Under the pieces are notes generated by a model, which was not told the DNA's origin, did no database searches, and was given only the letters and a program-made list of their open reading frames with translations. The translations under genes were made by a program, and so were the position numbers. From Cercis canadensis (taxonomy: Eukaryota > Streptophyta > Magnoliopsida > Fabales > Fabaceae), in NCBI GenBank assembly GCA_003255065.1, contig QAOA01008734.1, positions 8,911 to 72,910 of the forward strand: a stretch of DNA of 64,000 nucleotides, written 5' to 3'. Positions 36,297-48,597 of this stretch are shown here, piece by piece (position 1 is the first letter of the stretch; the number at the start of each line of letters is the position of its first letter).

Positions 36297-37447
36297 AATG
36301 TTAGTGGGAGATGTTGACGTGCTGAGGTTTACAACTTACAAGGAGTATGAAGCATGTGTGTTAGAGCTTCTAAATGTTGTTGGGATTCATGAATGGTTCC
36401 ATGGCATGGGAACTTGCAAGCTGAGAATGAGAAACACTTGGCCTTTAAATAACTAAATCCTTCCCTTCATACCTATTTTTCTTGCTTCAAATCGACAACT
36501 TGTGGGGTCTTGAACCTTTTTAAAAGAAAAAGAATTAAAAAATTGAAATTTTAAAAAAATTGTATTATTGATTTCTTTCCAATTCAATGATTTATACAGG
36601 TGTGTGAATTTGTGTGTTCAAAATTTTTAATTTTTCTCTTATTTTTCTTTTTGTTGAGGCTCAGGAGTGAGACCATTTTGTGTTAAATCAATCTGTGCGG
36701 GATTAAAGAGAATAATGGAGGTGATCACTCGTGTTTCCATTTCATGATAAAATGCAATTTAAAATGTTTTCGTTAAGGGCCTGTAAAGTAGAGCTGATCA
36801 GTGATAACACACAAGGTAAGAAAAGGCAAAGGTTCCAACACTTTGCCACTTTTTGAACAAATTATTAAAGTTTTCTGAGTGAAGAAGACAGAAAAAGACA
36901 ACTGTGACATCGCACTACGCCTACCCTTTTCATTCCTGCTTTACCATCCATAGCTACCTATAATAGTTCATGTTTAGTTGCATCAGCTACATGAGCCTTA
37001 ATTATAATTTGTATGGGCATGCAAATGCAACAGAGAAGTTAGAGCATCCATGCATGTGAATTCGAAAGAGGAATGTAGTGGGCCTTAATGCTCTTGAGAA
37101 CACAAAACTACTCTAATATATATAGTCACGGGAGTGTTTATAATTGGCCTTAAAATCACAAATGGTTTATACTCACCTCTTACCTATTCTCCATATTATC
37201 TGCAACTTACAAACGGTCCCCCCATTTGATGAGATGAGATCTAACTCTGTATACATGCAAACAGAAAAAAGGTCCCCTACTTCATCCTCTAACTTAGACA
37301 CAACTTTTTCAACTACTCCCATCAGATAACTAATATAAACAAGCATGGCAATCACAAGCTCCGCTTTCATACAAATTCATACCACGTGCTAAAGTCATAT
37401 AAACCCCTTGCTTTCCCTTGAAATAGGAAACATGAATTTTAAATGGG

Positions 37448-37614
37448 AGGTTTTTTAGATACTTTTGGTATTTATGTAATATATCATACCACGTGAAAAT
37501 AGTCAATATATAAATTATATGTATACAAGTCAACTATTTTTAAATTTATTTACAAAAATAAGATAAATTATATTTATATCCAATAAAATAAAAAAATTAC
37601 GTATGTTTGTTACG
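37448..37614. repeat. Dispersed AT-rich repeat, copy 1
   Basis: About 165 bp resembles 42434-42604 in the same orientation. Shared blocks include ATACTTTTGGTATTTATGTA (GATATT in the other copy), AGTCAATATATAAAT and ACTATTTTTAAATTTATTTA. No terminal inverted repeat could be recognised. Probably an old non-coding element. Confidence 0.6.
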
Positions 37615-38560
37615 TCAGTGTAATATGATATACTTATGTAGTATCATAGAATCCATATTCTAAATATAATATGTAAGAGTCTAATTACTGTAAGTCTCAA
37701 ATTAATGACGTTCTTGTATATATTAGTCCATGAACTCCGTTTATTGTTGGCATCAAACTAAATCATCCTCAAAATAGTAAACATGAATTCTAAAACCAAT
37801 GTGGATAAATTAAGTGAGTAATTAATCGCAGTAGTCAAGACACAAGCCTATCCTCTGGTAATAGGCCCTTAGCAAATACTAGACATAGAGAAGCAGACAC
37901 TTTGAATTTAATGCGTGGAGTTCTTGCCCTCACTAGAGAACAACACCTAAGTTGTGGTCTCTTTTCTTTTCTTCCCTCTCTTGTTTTTTTTTTTAATGGT
38001 TTCTTTGCCACCAAGAAGTGGTTTGTGTTGGTTTCTTTCACAAAACAAAAACAGTGAGGGAGATGGAAGAGCAAAACGTAACTTTCATTTTTTGTCTTAA
38101 TAGATTTATGGTGCTTTGTCTTGGGTCTCTCATCCCCATATGCATATGCATGCCACCACTTGGCAGTGCCTGGTTGGTCTAATGCCGGACCAACCCATAT
38201 TATATATTGTCATTATCATTTTGATCCATGGATTATGATCTAAGCCCACAACCAACTTAGCCCACAGTCCACATTTGGGCCCAATCATTGTCCCTAACCC
38301 AGTACAAAATTATTTAGGCAATAAAACAATACTGTTGACAAGGGTGACAATGAGCCCTTTAGCTCACTCAATGCCATATTGCCATGCAAAATCCTATATG
38401 TTTACCTTTTTTCATCATTTATTTATTTAAATATATGCTTTTTTTTGTCAACTATTTTATCTTGGTTGAATAGATAAAGTGGGTAACAGGTAAATTCAAT
38501 AGTGTGTATGATTTTGCTGTCAGCTCCTCAAGACAAAATCTTTGGTAGGCAACTATTCTT

Positions 38561-38617
38561 AGAATTGATTCTCAAGATAAAAAATTAAACCAATTTTTTA
38601 TCTTGAGAATCAATTCT
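38561..38617. repeat. Perfect 26-bp inverted repeat with 5-base loop
   Basis: The left arm, 38561-38586, begins AGAATTGATTCTC; the right arm, 38592-38617, is its exact reverse complement. The loop is AAACC. Weaker pairing may continue outside (TAGGC near 38546 against GCCTA near 38626). It could be a MITE relic or a small-RNA-producing hairpin; there is no coding function. Confidence 0.85.
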
Positions 38618-39207
38618 TAGTGGAGGCCTACTCCAAAGTGTCTGCTTCACACCGAATTCTGAAGCAATTGGTCAGCAGCAGACTAGGATTTGTTTAGAGC
38701 TCAGGAAATACTGAGAAAGTAAATAATCCAGATCATCTTTCAGTTATGAAAAAAACAGGTTAACATAATAGGGCACTTCACTGAATTGAGGTTAAGCTTG
38801 TTCCAGTTAGCAGTTACAAGACAAAACTCGCAAAAAACAAAGTGAAAATGGGCGTGTTTCGATTTTTAAAAACATTATGCAAACAATTAAGCATACAACT
38901 CTCAATTCTATTGCTGCTGAAAATCGGATGATAAAACTCTTGTTTACTAATGGAACCTCGCAATACAGATCCAATCAATTCCCGCGAATACATTTTATAT
39001 TTGCTGATCACAGAATCAGATTCCATCGACACCGAAAAAGGGGGAAATTAAATCTGAAAAAGAACAAAAATGGAAGTGCCAATTTCTATGTAAACCTATT
39101 ATTATATTCTATCATTTAGCTTTGGCACAATCCCATTCTTTGTTTGGATCCTACTTGGGGAAAAGCAAAAAGCAGCTCTACCCTCCTCCACAAAATTACC
39201 TATATTT

Positions 39208-40548
39208 TTACAAGTCAGATTTGCCAACTTCTACGTAGTTTAAGGAATGTTTCTCACGACCTAGTTTCTGATTTTGAGCCGTAAGACGTTTTACTAATCT
39301 TTCTAAAGCTTCTTTCATCCACCAATGTTGACAAACTTCTCTTGCTTCATGCACGCTCATCTGCACCAACACAATTCATAGAACAAACTTCTTAGTAATT
39401 CTTCAGAAACTAAACTCAATTTTTTTTGCTCTGACACTTCAAAATTATGATGGTCATAAGCTTACCCATGTTCTTTGACGAACGTTTTGCTCTGGCCAGA
39501 ACTCTAATTGCTCTTGAACAAGTAGAGGGAACATGTACCCTTCATACAAAGTATCATGGGTTTTGCTCTTGAAACTCCATTTACCCAATTTTCCCTACAC
39601 CAAACAAGAAAACAGAGCATTTAACATTTTAGTTGCAATTTTTGACTTAGTAGCTAATGGTTTATTTATTTATTAACCACAATATTTTATATTTTAAGAA
39701 AGTGGGTTTACCTCGACAATGCCTCGCACCCCTGCTTCCTCTATGGTCTCTCGCAAAGCTGCTTCCTTTCTGGATTCGTCTAGCTCCCAACCTCCCTGGT
39801 GTTGGTCAACCAGAAAATCAGATTAGGAAAAAATATTAATCAATTTCAAATTATGTGCAACTTGGGTGTTCATTATTGACTAGTACTGGTATTTGGATAT
39901 ATACCTTTGGAAAGAGCATTCCTTTGCCTTTCTGGGAACTGATAACCAAAACTTCTAGTTCTTCTTCTGACGCTTCTAAGGAACTTTGCTCTGTAATTTT
40001 ATATCTGTAAGGTATACATCTGCAGGATTGCAAACAGAGAATTGATAAAGTTAAGTAACCATTGACATGAAACTGGAACTCAACAAAGCAGTAATGTGAT
40101 TCAGCAGAGACCAACTACTTCCTTTCAATTTATGACCCACTAGAAATTCAGAACTCAACAATCAAATTATACTCAAAATTCTTCATTAAGTTACCCTCTT
40201 CTTCCATTTTCTTAGCCACTGATGCAAAGTTAAGAACTTTAACTTTTGTCTCCTTTACTTCACGAGAAAACCAAATTAATCAAGGCTTCAAAAGAAGAGG
40301 ATCTCTAATTTAACGGGACACTATGAGAAAGGCTTAACTTACAATGAAATAGATAAAAATGGAAACTTTCTGGGTGAAACATGGATGACAAAAAATTCCA
40401 ATGGAAACCCATTTTCCTGAAGTTAAATTAGAAGAGGGAAAGAGACGAACCCGACGACTTGGCGACGACCTTTTCTGTAGCGCTGCAATTCCCTACCGGT
40501 ACGAGAAACCAATGCGACCACATTTTCCTGCGAAACTAAAGCCACCAT
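39208..40548 (-). CDS. NUDT17: Nudix hydrolase, NUDT17/18 type
   Basis: Five exons, 40548-40451, 40019-39905, 39795-39712, 39594-39466 and 39360-39208, all with GT-AG borders, give 192 residues. The N-terminal RTGRELQRYRKGRRQVVGCI and PYRYKIT are typical of the plant group of NUDT4, 12, 13, 16, 17 and 18. The Nudix box fits G-x5-E-x7-R-E-x2-E-E-x-G: it starts at the GGWELDE of exon 3 and ends EEAG, with all metal-binding glutamates present. Then come KWSFKSKTHDTLYEGYMFPL and WPEQNVRQRTW. Family members hydrolyse (di)phosphoinositol or nucleoside-diphosphate-linked compounds; the substrate here is not known. The first 40 residues could hold a weak organelle signal. ABRE-like boxes lie about 300 bp upstream. 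Confidence 0.92.
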
Positions 40549-40852
40549 TTTTTCTGGTATCTTCCTAAGAAGATTTCTCGAGGCTAGGAACGGAGAGAAA
40601 CTAAATTTACAGAGATTAACTAAGAAAAGGAAATTTCAGTTTATGTTTGGTGGATGGCATAATAGAAAGGGGAATGGGCGAAGTGCGCCCCTATTAATAA
40701 CTGGATAGAGTTAGAGAGAGAAACGTTGTGGCTTTTGGTTCCAATTTGCTACAAGATAGAGAGAGAAAAAAAAAAAAAAAAAACTGCTAAGGGGTGACGT
40801 TCGATGTGGGGTCCCTTTGAGGAGATTTAAAGCAAGGATTGCGCCGCTTTGA

Positions 40853-40889
40853 CACGTGTGAATGACGTGTCACGTGACTTCCTACGTGG
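40853..40889 (-). promoter_or_regulatory. Cluster of G-box/ABRE elements
   Basis: Four ACGT cores lie within 37 bp: CACGTG at 40853-40858, TGACGTGTCA at 40863-40872, CACGTG at 40871-40876 and TACGTGG at 40883-40889. This lies about 305-340 bp upstream of the Nudix start codon, with no other gene nearby. Such clusters bind bZIP (ABF/AREB) or bHLH factors, so abscisic-acid or light control of the Nudix gene is inferred. Confidence 0.6.
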
Positions 40890-40899
40890 CTGTCAATAT

Positions 40900-43800
40900 C
40901 CCTAGGCTAGTGCTTGCTTTGTTTCATCGCGTTGGTTTTTTTTTTTTTTTTTTGTCTGTGAAAAAAACAGTACAGAAAGAAGGGAAAAAGGAAAGAGGAA
41001 ATAGGAGAAAAGATGGCCTTGCGGCTGGTTTTCATCGTTTTTTTTTTTTCTTTTATTTTTCCTATAAGCATTTTTATTTCTAAACTTTTAACAAAAAGTT
41101 CCTTAAATTTTCAACTTATTTCAGGCTAAGGAGGTAAATAATAAAAAAAGCATCCTAGGAATATGGAAAGCTCTAAAAGAAAGCATCAATTTGATATATG
41201 TAATCCCTATGAAAAGAGCTTAGCATTCATAGATCATTATATAAATTTTGAAGTGAATAATGTCTTATCCTAATATAATAGAAAGCTATATCCTTGTTTC
41301 TTGGTGATGTCTCTTTCTAAATTTATAAACTAAATTTGTTAATGATTCACTTTATTTTTACAACTACAATATTTATTAATGTCACGATTCACTAATGAGA
41401 AAAAAAAATATAGATTATAATATATTTTTAATCAATTAAGAAATAATTGAAAAAATAAACTGGATTTTTATTAATAGTTTATATTATTAATTAATATGAA
41501 AAACATTTTTTTTATAAAAAATATTTCTTTTTCCTCTTTTCTACCCATAAATAAAAATGTAAATCGGCAAATGTTTCGTATACTCTTTTATATGGACCTA
41601 AAATTTTATAATTTTTATACAAAAATAATAGTTAAAATTAAATATAATGAACCAAATTATATAAAAGTATATAAAAAAAGTTAATAAATATAGTTGAAAT
41701 TCCTTAAGTTATAATTGTCACTTCAACAACTAATCTAAAAGACCAAAATTTATCTTATGAAATTTGAAGAAACCTTCATAACATCTCATTTCATTGAAAT
41801 AAAAGACACTATTACTATTAATCAAAAGCATCATAAAAATTAAAAGCATATATATAATTTATCTGTGATTTTTCCTAGATTATAATTTTTTCTTTCTTTT
41901 CTTTTTATTACCAAAAGCATCATAAAAACCAGCATGAAATGTATAATATCTAAATGACAACTATCACTATTAATCTATCTCATTTAATCTTCATAAAAAA
42001 TATCATCAATGCCAGCATGAAAATCTTTATATTCTAACATATTAGACAAGGTAGTGCAGAATCGGTTGATAAGAATATCCTTTTATTTATTATCTGAATT
42101 CTAAAATTTCTGTTTGTCAAAATTGGCACTTGTTATTTTCTTGTAGAGTAGGAACTAGAAAATGAATAAATAAGAATGGCATCGTAGAGGAATAACTGAG
42201 TTGCTATTTTAATACATTGGTCATCAAGCATGGTGAGAGGCTATAGCACTTTGGGATTACTTTTTTGGTAAAAAGAAATTTAGAATGAATAAATGCTCTC
42301 TCATTTTAAAGTTAAAGTATATCACATACTTTTTAAAAAACCTACATAATATTTATAAATTACTTATTAAAAAAGACCGTTAATATAATTTCTAGTTTTC
42401 TCTCTCCTACTAGTAAAAAAAACAAAAAAAATTAAAAGTTTTTTTATATACTTTTGATATTTATGTAGTGTATCATATTACATGAGAATAATCAATATAT
42501 AAATGATATGTGTACAAGTTAACTATTTTTAAATTTATTTAAATAAAATAAATTATATTTATATTTAATAAAATATAAAAATTATATATACTTGTCATAT
42601 CACATACTCATATTTATAAATTTATTCTTAAAAGAAAAAATAAGAGTAATGGGTAGACACCAAAGAAAGAAAGGTGTCATAATGCTTTTAAAAACAGAAC
42701 AAACCCATACTCAGAATTAGATTAAACAAATAGTTGCTTTAATCTCATTCTCCCTTGCCAATTGCCAACCCCATTCTTCACAAATTTATAACAAAAACAA
42801 AAGTGTGGAGTCCCTTAGGTGAAATGAAAGACAAGAAAATGTATAAAAGACAATGGAAAATGAGAAAGAAAAAGTGGGGCCGGCCTTGGGAGACATATAA
42901 ATACGGATAGTGGGGCCAGCCCATCGCATCACATGTTCTTCCACTGCTTACATTTATTTCTTTTCCCATTTTTTTTTTCATATAATAGAATTAGTATGCA
43001 ATTGTGGACTGACTCAGTCGCCCCTTGAATCATACAAATTTATATTTTAGAATCTTTTTTAAAAAAGCAAATCATACAATTGTAATGTTTGAAAAAATAT
43101 ATTTTTTAGTTTCTTATAGGGTAATCTTACATATTTTTATATGAGATTAATTTTTATTTGAACTTCGACATTTGCCCGGGTCACTAGTATTTTTAGCGAG
43201 ATTAAAATTTTTGATATTATTTTAGAATTCATCCCTTATAAAACTTATTTTTTCAATTAACTTATACTTAATACTTTAAAAATATATATTTAATGATAAT
43301 AATAGGATGCCATAGTACGTAATATGGCTTTTTAAAGTAGTTATGTAACCTTTAAAATAGTTTAATTTGATAATTCAAGCAAGATTCATGTCCGCATTTG
43401 CTTACCTCATTGTTTATAATAAAGATTTGCATCTTATGATTTGTTTGGTGTTTATATATAGATAAATATAGTTGATAATTCTTTTATAGATATAAAAAAA
43501 TAAGTGTGTCTTTGGCTGTGATTATATTTTATTTAATATATAGGAGAGCTAATATAAAAACAAGAGTGGTTTTGTAGAGAGAAAGAAGGTGAGGAAAAGA
43601 TTAAAAGGCCTAACGAGTCAGGAGTCATGAGTGATGTGACGAGATGAGAGGAGAAATTAAAGGGAGACGTACAAATTGCAAAGCATATATATGCATTATT
43701 AGGTGTAATTGTAATTGTAATTGTAAACTCCATTGGTGCTACTGCTACGTCACATCTGACCTAATTAACTCTTGTCTCAACTTGTGCGTTCCCATAATTA

Positions 43801-44838
43801 AGGAGTTATGACACTGAAATCTGGCATTTCCATAAGTGCTTTTGCATCAAAGGGAAAAGAGAATGTATTAAATGGAATTGCAAACATATTTGTTTCCTAT
43901 TTTCTTCTATATATGCTCAAATATTAGTGAACCTCTGACTTTTTATATTTTCAATCTCAAATAATTTCCTAGTTAATTAGATTTCTGACAAAATGATTCA
44001 AGCACTTAAAAACATTCAAAAAAGGGGATCGCGTGCTGGAAAATACTATGTATCTAGAATGCAAAATCCAATGAATTCTACCCGTTATGATTAGCTCAAA
44101 CCATAAGTGTGATACTTTTCAATGTACTTCAATTAGCTAATTGACGTTGAATCTGTAGTCAATGATCAAAGTCATGGAATGGAATATTGGTGGAATATAT
44201 CAATGGATTTTTTCTTTTGTTTTTTCATTAAATAAATAAAACTTGAAGATGATCATAATTAGCAAACACAAATTTGTCTTCTCCAAATATAATTCCAATA
44301 TGACGTCAAAATGAATTGACTGAGTAACATTAAATTTGAAAAGGTCTTTATATAAGGGAAGGAAATTTATAAACTGAATCTAAGAATTGAAAATTGAAAA
44401 GTAGAAGAAATTAATGCAAAGAGAGGCAATTTGTAGTCAACCATATTTGGGGCACACTCTGTTTGTGACTCAATCTAATTCCGGAGCCAAAATGGAGCCT
44501 TGGAGGACAAATAATTGACCCAATCTAAACTTGGACTATTGAGCAATGAAATTACAGCTCTACGTCTACGTACATGCATATCAGAAAAATTATGACAATT
44601 TCTAGATTTTGTTTAACAACGATCGATTATCTAATTAAGAGGATACCATGTTCCATATACATAAAAGGGTATCTTGATCTTTTACAATTCTTGTTGCTGG
44701 AAATCCCATTACTTCACGTCTCAAAGATATATAAAATAAAACTGAGTCATTGATTTAATAATAAACTGTTGACCTATTCCTTGTGTTGTTCTATTTCTGA
44801 ATAATTGAAATTAATAATGATGTCATCTTCCATTACAA
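40900..44838. other. Intergenic, very AT-rich
   Basis: No gene supported. Long A- and T-runs occur at 40937-40952 and 41039-41050. One copy of the dispersed AT-rich repeat is at 42434-42604. Short ORFs here are low-complexity. Confidence 0.4.
42434..42604. repeat. Dispersed AT-rich repeat, copy 2
   Basis: Same orientation as 37448-37614, about 5 kb apart, with scattered substitutions. Both copies include ACTATTTTTAAATTTATTTA. See the first copy for detail. Confidence 0.6.
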
Positions 44839-45273
44839 NNNNNNNNNNNNNNNNNNNNNNNNNNNNNNNNNNNNNNNNNNNNNNNNNNNNNNNNNNNNNN
44901 NNNNNNNNNNNNNNNNNNNNNNNNNNNNNNNNNNNNNNNNNNNNNNNNNNNNNNNNNNNNNNNNNNNNNNNNNNNNNNNNNNNNNNNNNNNNNNNNNNNN
45001 NNNNNNNNNNNNNNNNNNNNNNNNNNNNNNNNNNNNNNNNNNNNNNNNNNNNNNNNNNNNNNNNNNNNNNNNNNNNNNNNNNNNNNNNNNNNNNNNNNNN
45101 NNNNNNNNNNNNNNNNNNNNNNNNNNNNNNNNNNNNNNNNNNNNNNNNNNNNNNNNNNNNNNNNNNNNNNNNNNNNNNNNNNNNNNNNNNNNNNNNNNNN
45201 NNNNNNNNNNNNNNNNNNNNNNNNNNNNNNNNNNNNNNNNNNNNNNNNNNNNNNNNNNNNNNNNNNNNNNNNN
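44839..45273. other. Assembly gap, 435 Ns
   Basis: A run of 435 N. It ends about 80 bp before sequence that matches the intron upstream of a kinase fragment, so missing kinase exons could lie in the gap. The two 'ORFs' across it are meaningless. Confidence 0.99.
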
Positions 45274-45359
45274 TTTTAAACAATCATTTCTTATATTTAA
45301 AATGTAGCTAAATTTTACACCAAAAAAATAAAAAGAAAATGTAGCTAACTAATATGACA

Positions 45360-45795
45360 TCTATTGTAATTGGATCTGGTTAATTAATTTTGAGGTTCCT
45401 GATGTGTAATGGACCTTCTGTTTAGGCTTGAAATTGATTTTACAATAGCTGATTCCTAGAACTTATAAGAAGAAATAGCGTAATCTGAACCAGTAAAATT
45501 GAAATGCATTACATTAAGGTTGCTCTATTTTGTACAAAAGCAGCTGCACAACAAAGGCCATCCATGAAGCAAGTGGTTGAAATGCTTTCCAAGGATGTAC
45601 ATAGAGAAGGCATTATCTCAACCTGGAGTATACAAGTGGCACACTTCCAAAAAACTTGGCAGTTTGGGCAAGTCATCATCTTTTCATGCATACAAACTCA
45701 AAAAATCTGAAAATTCCTACATAATCTCAATCCAATTTAGTGGTGCTAACAAAGATGGTTCCCAGGTGATTGTTAGTTACATAATATGTAGGTGA
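45360..45795 (+). pseudogene. CRPK1-like kinase last-exon fragment A, broken
   Basis: Reads HYIKVALFCTKAAAQQRPSM then KQVVEMLSKDVH, the C-lobe end of a CRPK1-type (At1g16670-like) cytosolic serine/threonine kinase. Compared with fragment B at 48598, about 100 bases spanning the splice acceptor and the first part of the exon are missing: intron sequence (45360-45500) joins directly to GCATTAC. A second small deletion after DVH shifts the frame; the tail VYKWHTSKKLGSL and KLKKSENSYI continues in another frame. No catalytic or ATP-binding segment is present. The upstream exons are absent or in the adjoining N gap. Confidence 0.8.
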
Positions 45796-45839
45796 CTTAG
45801 GTTTATATTTTAAGGATATTTGATGAGATAGATGGGTAG

Positions 45840-46410
45840 CCTGTACATGAAGAACCTTGGAAGATTCTCCTTTTTTTTTTGTTTCTTTCCCATCTATCAT
45901 TTATTTTAGTTGTTATAGGATGCCAGAGTTCTCTGCCAATCCAGAGGAAAGAAAAAAAAGGGCGTCAAGAGAGGCCATTTTTATTAGCATGTATATATGC
46001 ATTGCTAGTTTATATGCCTAACTACCTCGAGCAAATGAAAATTTTTCTTTTTCTATTTGGGTTAAAAAAGTTTCAATTTTTTTCAAATGCATTGGATTGC
46101 ACTGCATAGAAATAGGTTTTGTGGTAATAAAGACTATGTACACATCTTTCATCAATTTACTTTTTCAAGTGTTTTCATCAAGCATAATTAGGTTATTTGA
46201 GTTGTTGTATGTACCCAGGCATGTCATTTTCTTGACATTGCTCTGAGAGTTTATAGTAAGAGATGAACAAAAAGAGAAAGAAGGAAATGATCAAGGATGA
46301 ACATAAACACAACGGAAAAATGCTTAGGATAGTTCTTGATCTATCCTCTGTTGATCCAGAGATATTACGCATTAAACATTAAAGCTAATATGTCATTGTA
46401 AAAGGTGTTT
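45840..46410 (+). repeat. Kinase 3' flank repeat, copy A
   Basis: The sequence after kinase fragment A (from ACCTTGGAAGATTCTCC through TTGCTAGTTTATATGCCTAA to GCTTAGGATAGTTCTTGA) is found again at about 49010-49560, 57612-58175 and 58206-58620. It is non-coding and probably began as the kinase 3' UTR and flank. Confidence 0.75.
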
Positions 46411-48140
46411 CTATGCTACACCCTTTGTATATGACCAAGTGAGTTTTTTACTGTTTTAGTATTACACTTTGTCATATTGATTAAGCATTAACAAATACAA
46501 AAGAACATACATTAAATGTCTATGCAATGAGTCGAACTGAAAATTGACCCCTTCCTCTGCAAATTAGAGAGATCAAAGGATTCATGAAGGAAGAAGATGA
46601 AAGTTGGAGAGTAAATGGAGGAAAGTAGAGAGAGAAGGATTTTTTTTTTTTAAATTGGCCATGTCAAACATTTCACGTGGATTTTACTTTTGGCTAAAGG
46701 TATGCCATATAGGAAATTAACGGTCATATCATTACTTAACGAGTCACGTAAACTTTTCCATCAACTTTTACTAACTGGTAAAGTGATAATCGACAAATTT
46801 TTAGAGGACGAAAATGATATTTTAGTCTAAATTTAATTACCAGGATTACCAGAGAGAGAACAATTCCTTTATATATACTTCATTTTAAACCAATTAGCTA
46901 TCTATTTACAAAAAGACAAATAGCTACCTATCTAAATGGCAATTAATTCATCAATCACTCAAAATATAAACTCTTTTTACTACATATTTTTAAATACAGC
47001 AATTAGTATAAGAATTAGAGAGGTTATACTTTTACTCGTCTTTTACTGATTGTGGGGCCTTTATTGTTATTATTTTGATAGTTGGTCTGGCCACTTGTAG
47101 CATTGGTGCCACAAGTGGCATGGAAGTTGTCCCATATCTTGCACTTAAGTTTACAATAAGTATTTTTCTTGATTTCATATGACTCTCATTTGAGTGGAGA
47201 TATCAAATGACCTTAGAAAAATTGGCAATTTATAGTTTTTTTTTTTTTGGTTAAGTTATCATAGTTGATTTCTTTAACAATGATACTTAATAATGTCACA
47301 AGTGGCATGAAGTCGTCACATATCTTAGACTAAGTTTACAATAATCATTTCTCTTGATTTTATATACTCACTAGAAGAAGAACTTTGATAAAATGTGTTT
47401 TTATGCACCGCATGTCATGTAAGTAAATGACTTATCTTAGAAAAATATGTGAAGGTTATAAAAATAAGTCTTAAACAATCAATTTTTGTCATATTCAAAA
47501 TGTTTCAATCTCGCGTAATTAAATGGTTAAAATATTTTAGAAAACTTATNCTCACTAGAAGAAGAACTTTGATAAAATGTGTTTTTATGCACCGCATTTC
47601 ATGTAAGTAAATGACTTATCTTAGAAAAATATGTGAAGGTTATAAAAATAAGTCTTAAACAATCAATTTTTGTCATATTCAAAATGTTTCAATCTCGCGT
47701 AATTAAATGGTTAAAATATTTTAGAAAACTTATTTTTTTGAGTACCTCATGGACAACCTTGACTGATTCATTATCCCATAATTTTTAAGAGTGGAGATAC
47801 CTATCATGACAGCATATGATGCCAAATCCCAATTTACAAGTTCACCATAGGTTTAGGTACAAGTTTCTCCATCAAAGATGTCATTTTCATACACCAAATC
47901 TCATTTAAATAAATAAATTACCTTGAAGAAATGCACAATGATTCATCATCCCCTAATTATTCCAATTCCAGCTGCCAAAATACAAGTCAATTGTAGTTGT
48001 TCGGTACGAGTTCTTAACAAAAGATATCATTATTTCACACACCAAATTTTGAGTATACAACATTCATTGGCACAAAAAAAAAAAAACACAATAATGTTAA
48101 AGTAAGAAATAACAAGTTTTCAACAGTCGAGGAATGAGAA
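46411..48140. other. Intergenic, with a duplicated contig end at 47550
   Basis: Positions 47367-47549 recur as 47551-47733 across an N at 47550, nearly identical, which marks another unmerged join. The repeat-like phrase CACAAGTGGCATG occurs twice (about 47110 and 47297). No gene is supported. Confidence 0.6.
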
Positions 48141-48144
48141 GGTA

Positions 48145-48205
48145 GGTATGGAAGCTCCGAGAAGAAAATAGACTTTTGGAAATTGTTAATCCAGACTAAC
48201 TGATA
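48145..48205 (+). pseudogene. Short kinase-exon relic
   Basis: About 60 bp starting GTATGGAAGCTCCGAGAAGA match the first part of the last kinase exon at 48598 and would read VWKLREENRLLEIVNPD before decaying. It lies 450 bp upstream of fragment B. It shows a third partial copy of the same exon in this interval. Confidence 0.65.
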
Positions 48206-48597
48206 TAACTTGATATAATAATTTTTCCATTTGAAGGCAATAAAATATAGTTCCTTGTATCCCTCTTTTTTGAATGGTGGCATATGCCTCTTCTATTAGA
48301 TGATATTTCTCATAATCTCTTACAATTTTGCATAGATCATGTTGAGAAAGCCATTGCTATGCTAACTAATAGGTTATCTATTGTAATTTGATCTGGTTAA
48401 TTAATTTTGAGGCTGCTGATGTGTAATAGACCTTCTGTTTAGGCATTAAATTGATTTTGCAGCAGTTGATTCCTAAAACTTAAAAGAAGATAATACAACA
48501 GCGTAATCCAACCCGTAAAATTGAAATTGAAAAGGGGTTTTTTCAATGGTTTGCAGTTATAAGAATATGTGTTTGCTGACTTATTCATATGTGGCAG

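Larger units (their letters stand above)
36297..39207. other. Intergenic
   Basis: No gene supported. It contains one member of a dispersed AT-rich repeat pair (37448-37614) and a strong hairpin (38561-38617). Sequence just before 39208 probably includes the 3' UTR of the Nudix gene. Confidence 0.4.

Noticed and set aside
44774-45311. Long ORFs on both strands across the N gap
   Set aside because: They consist almost wholly of unknown residues from 435 Ns.
47367-47733. Tandem duplication of 183 bp
   Set aside because: The two copies are almost identical and meet at a single N, the same pattern as other contig-join artefacts in this window.
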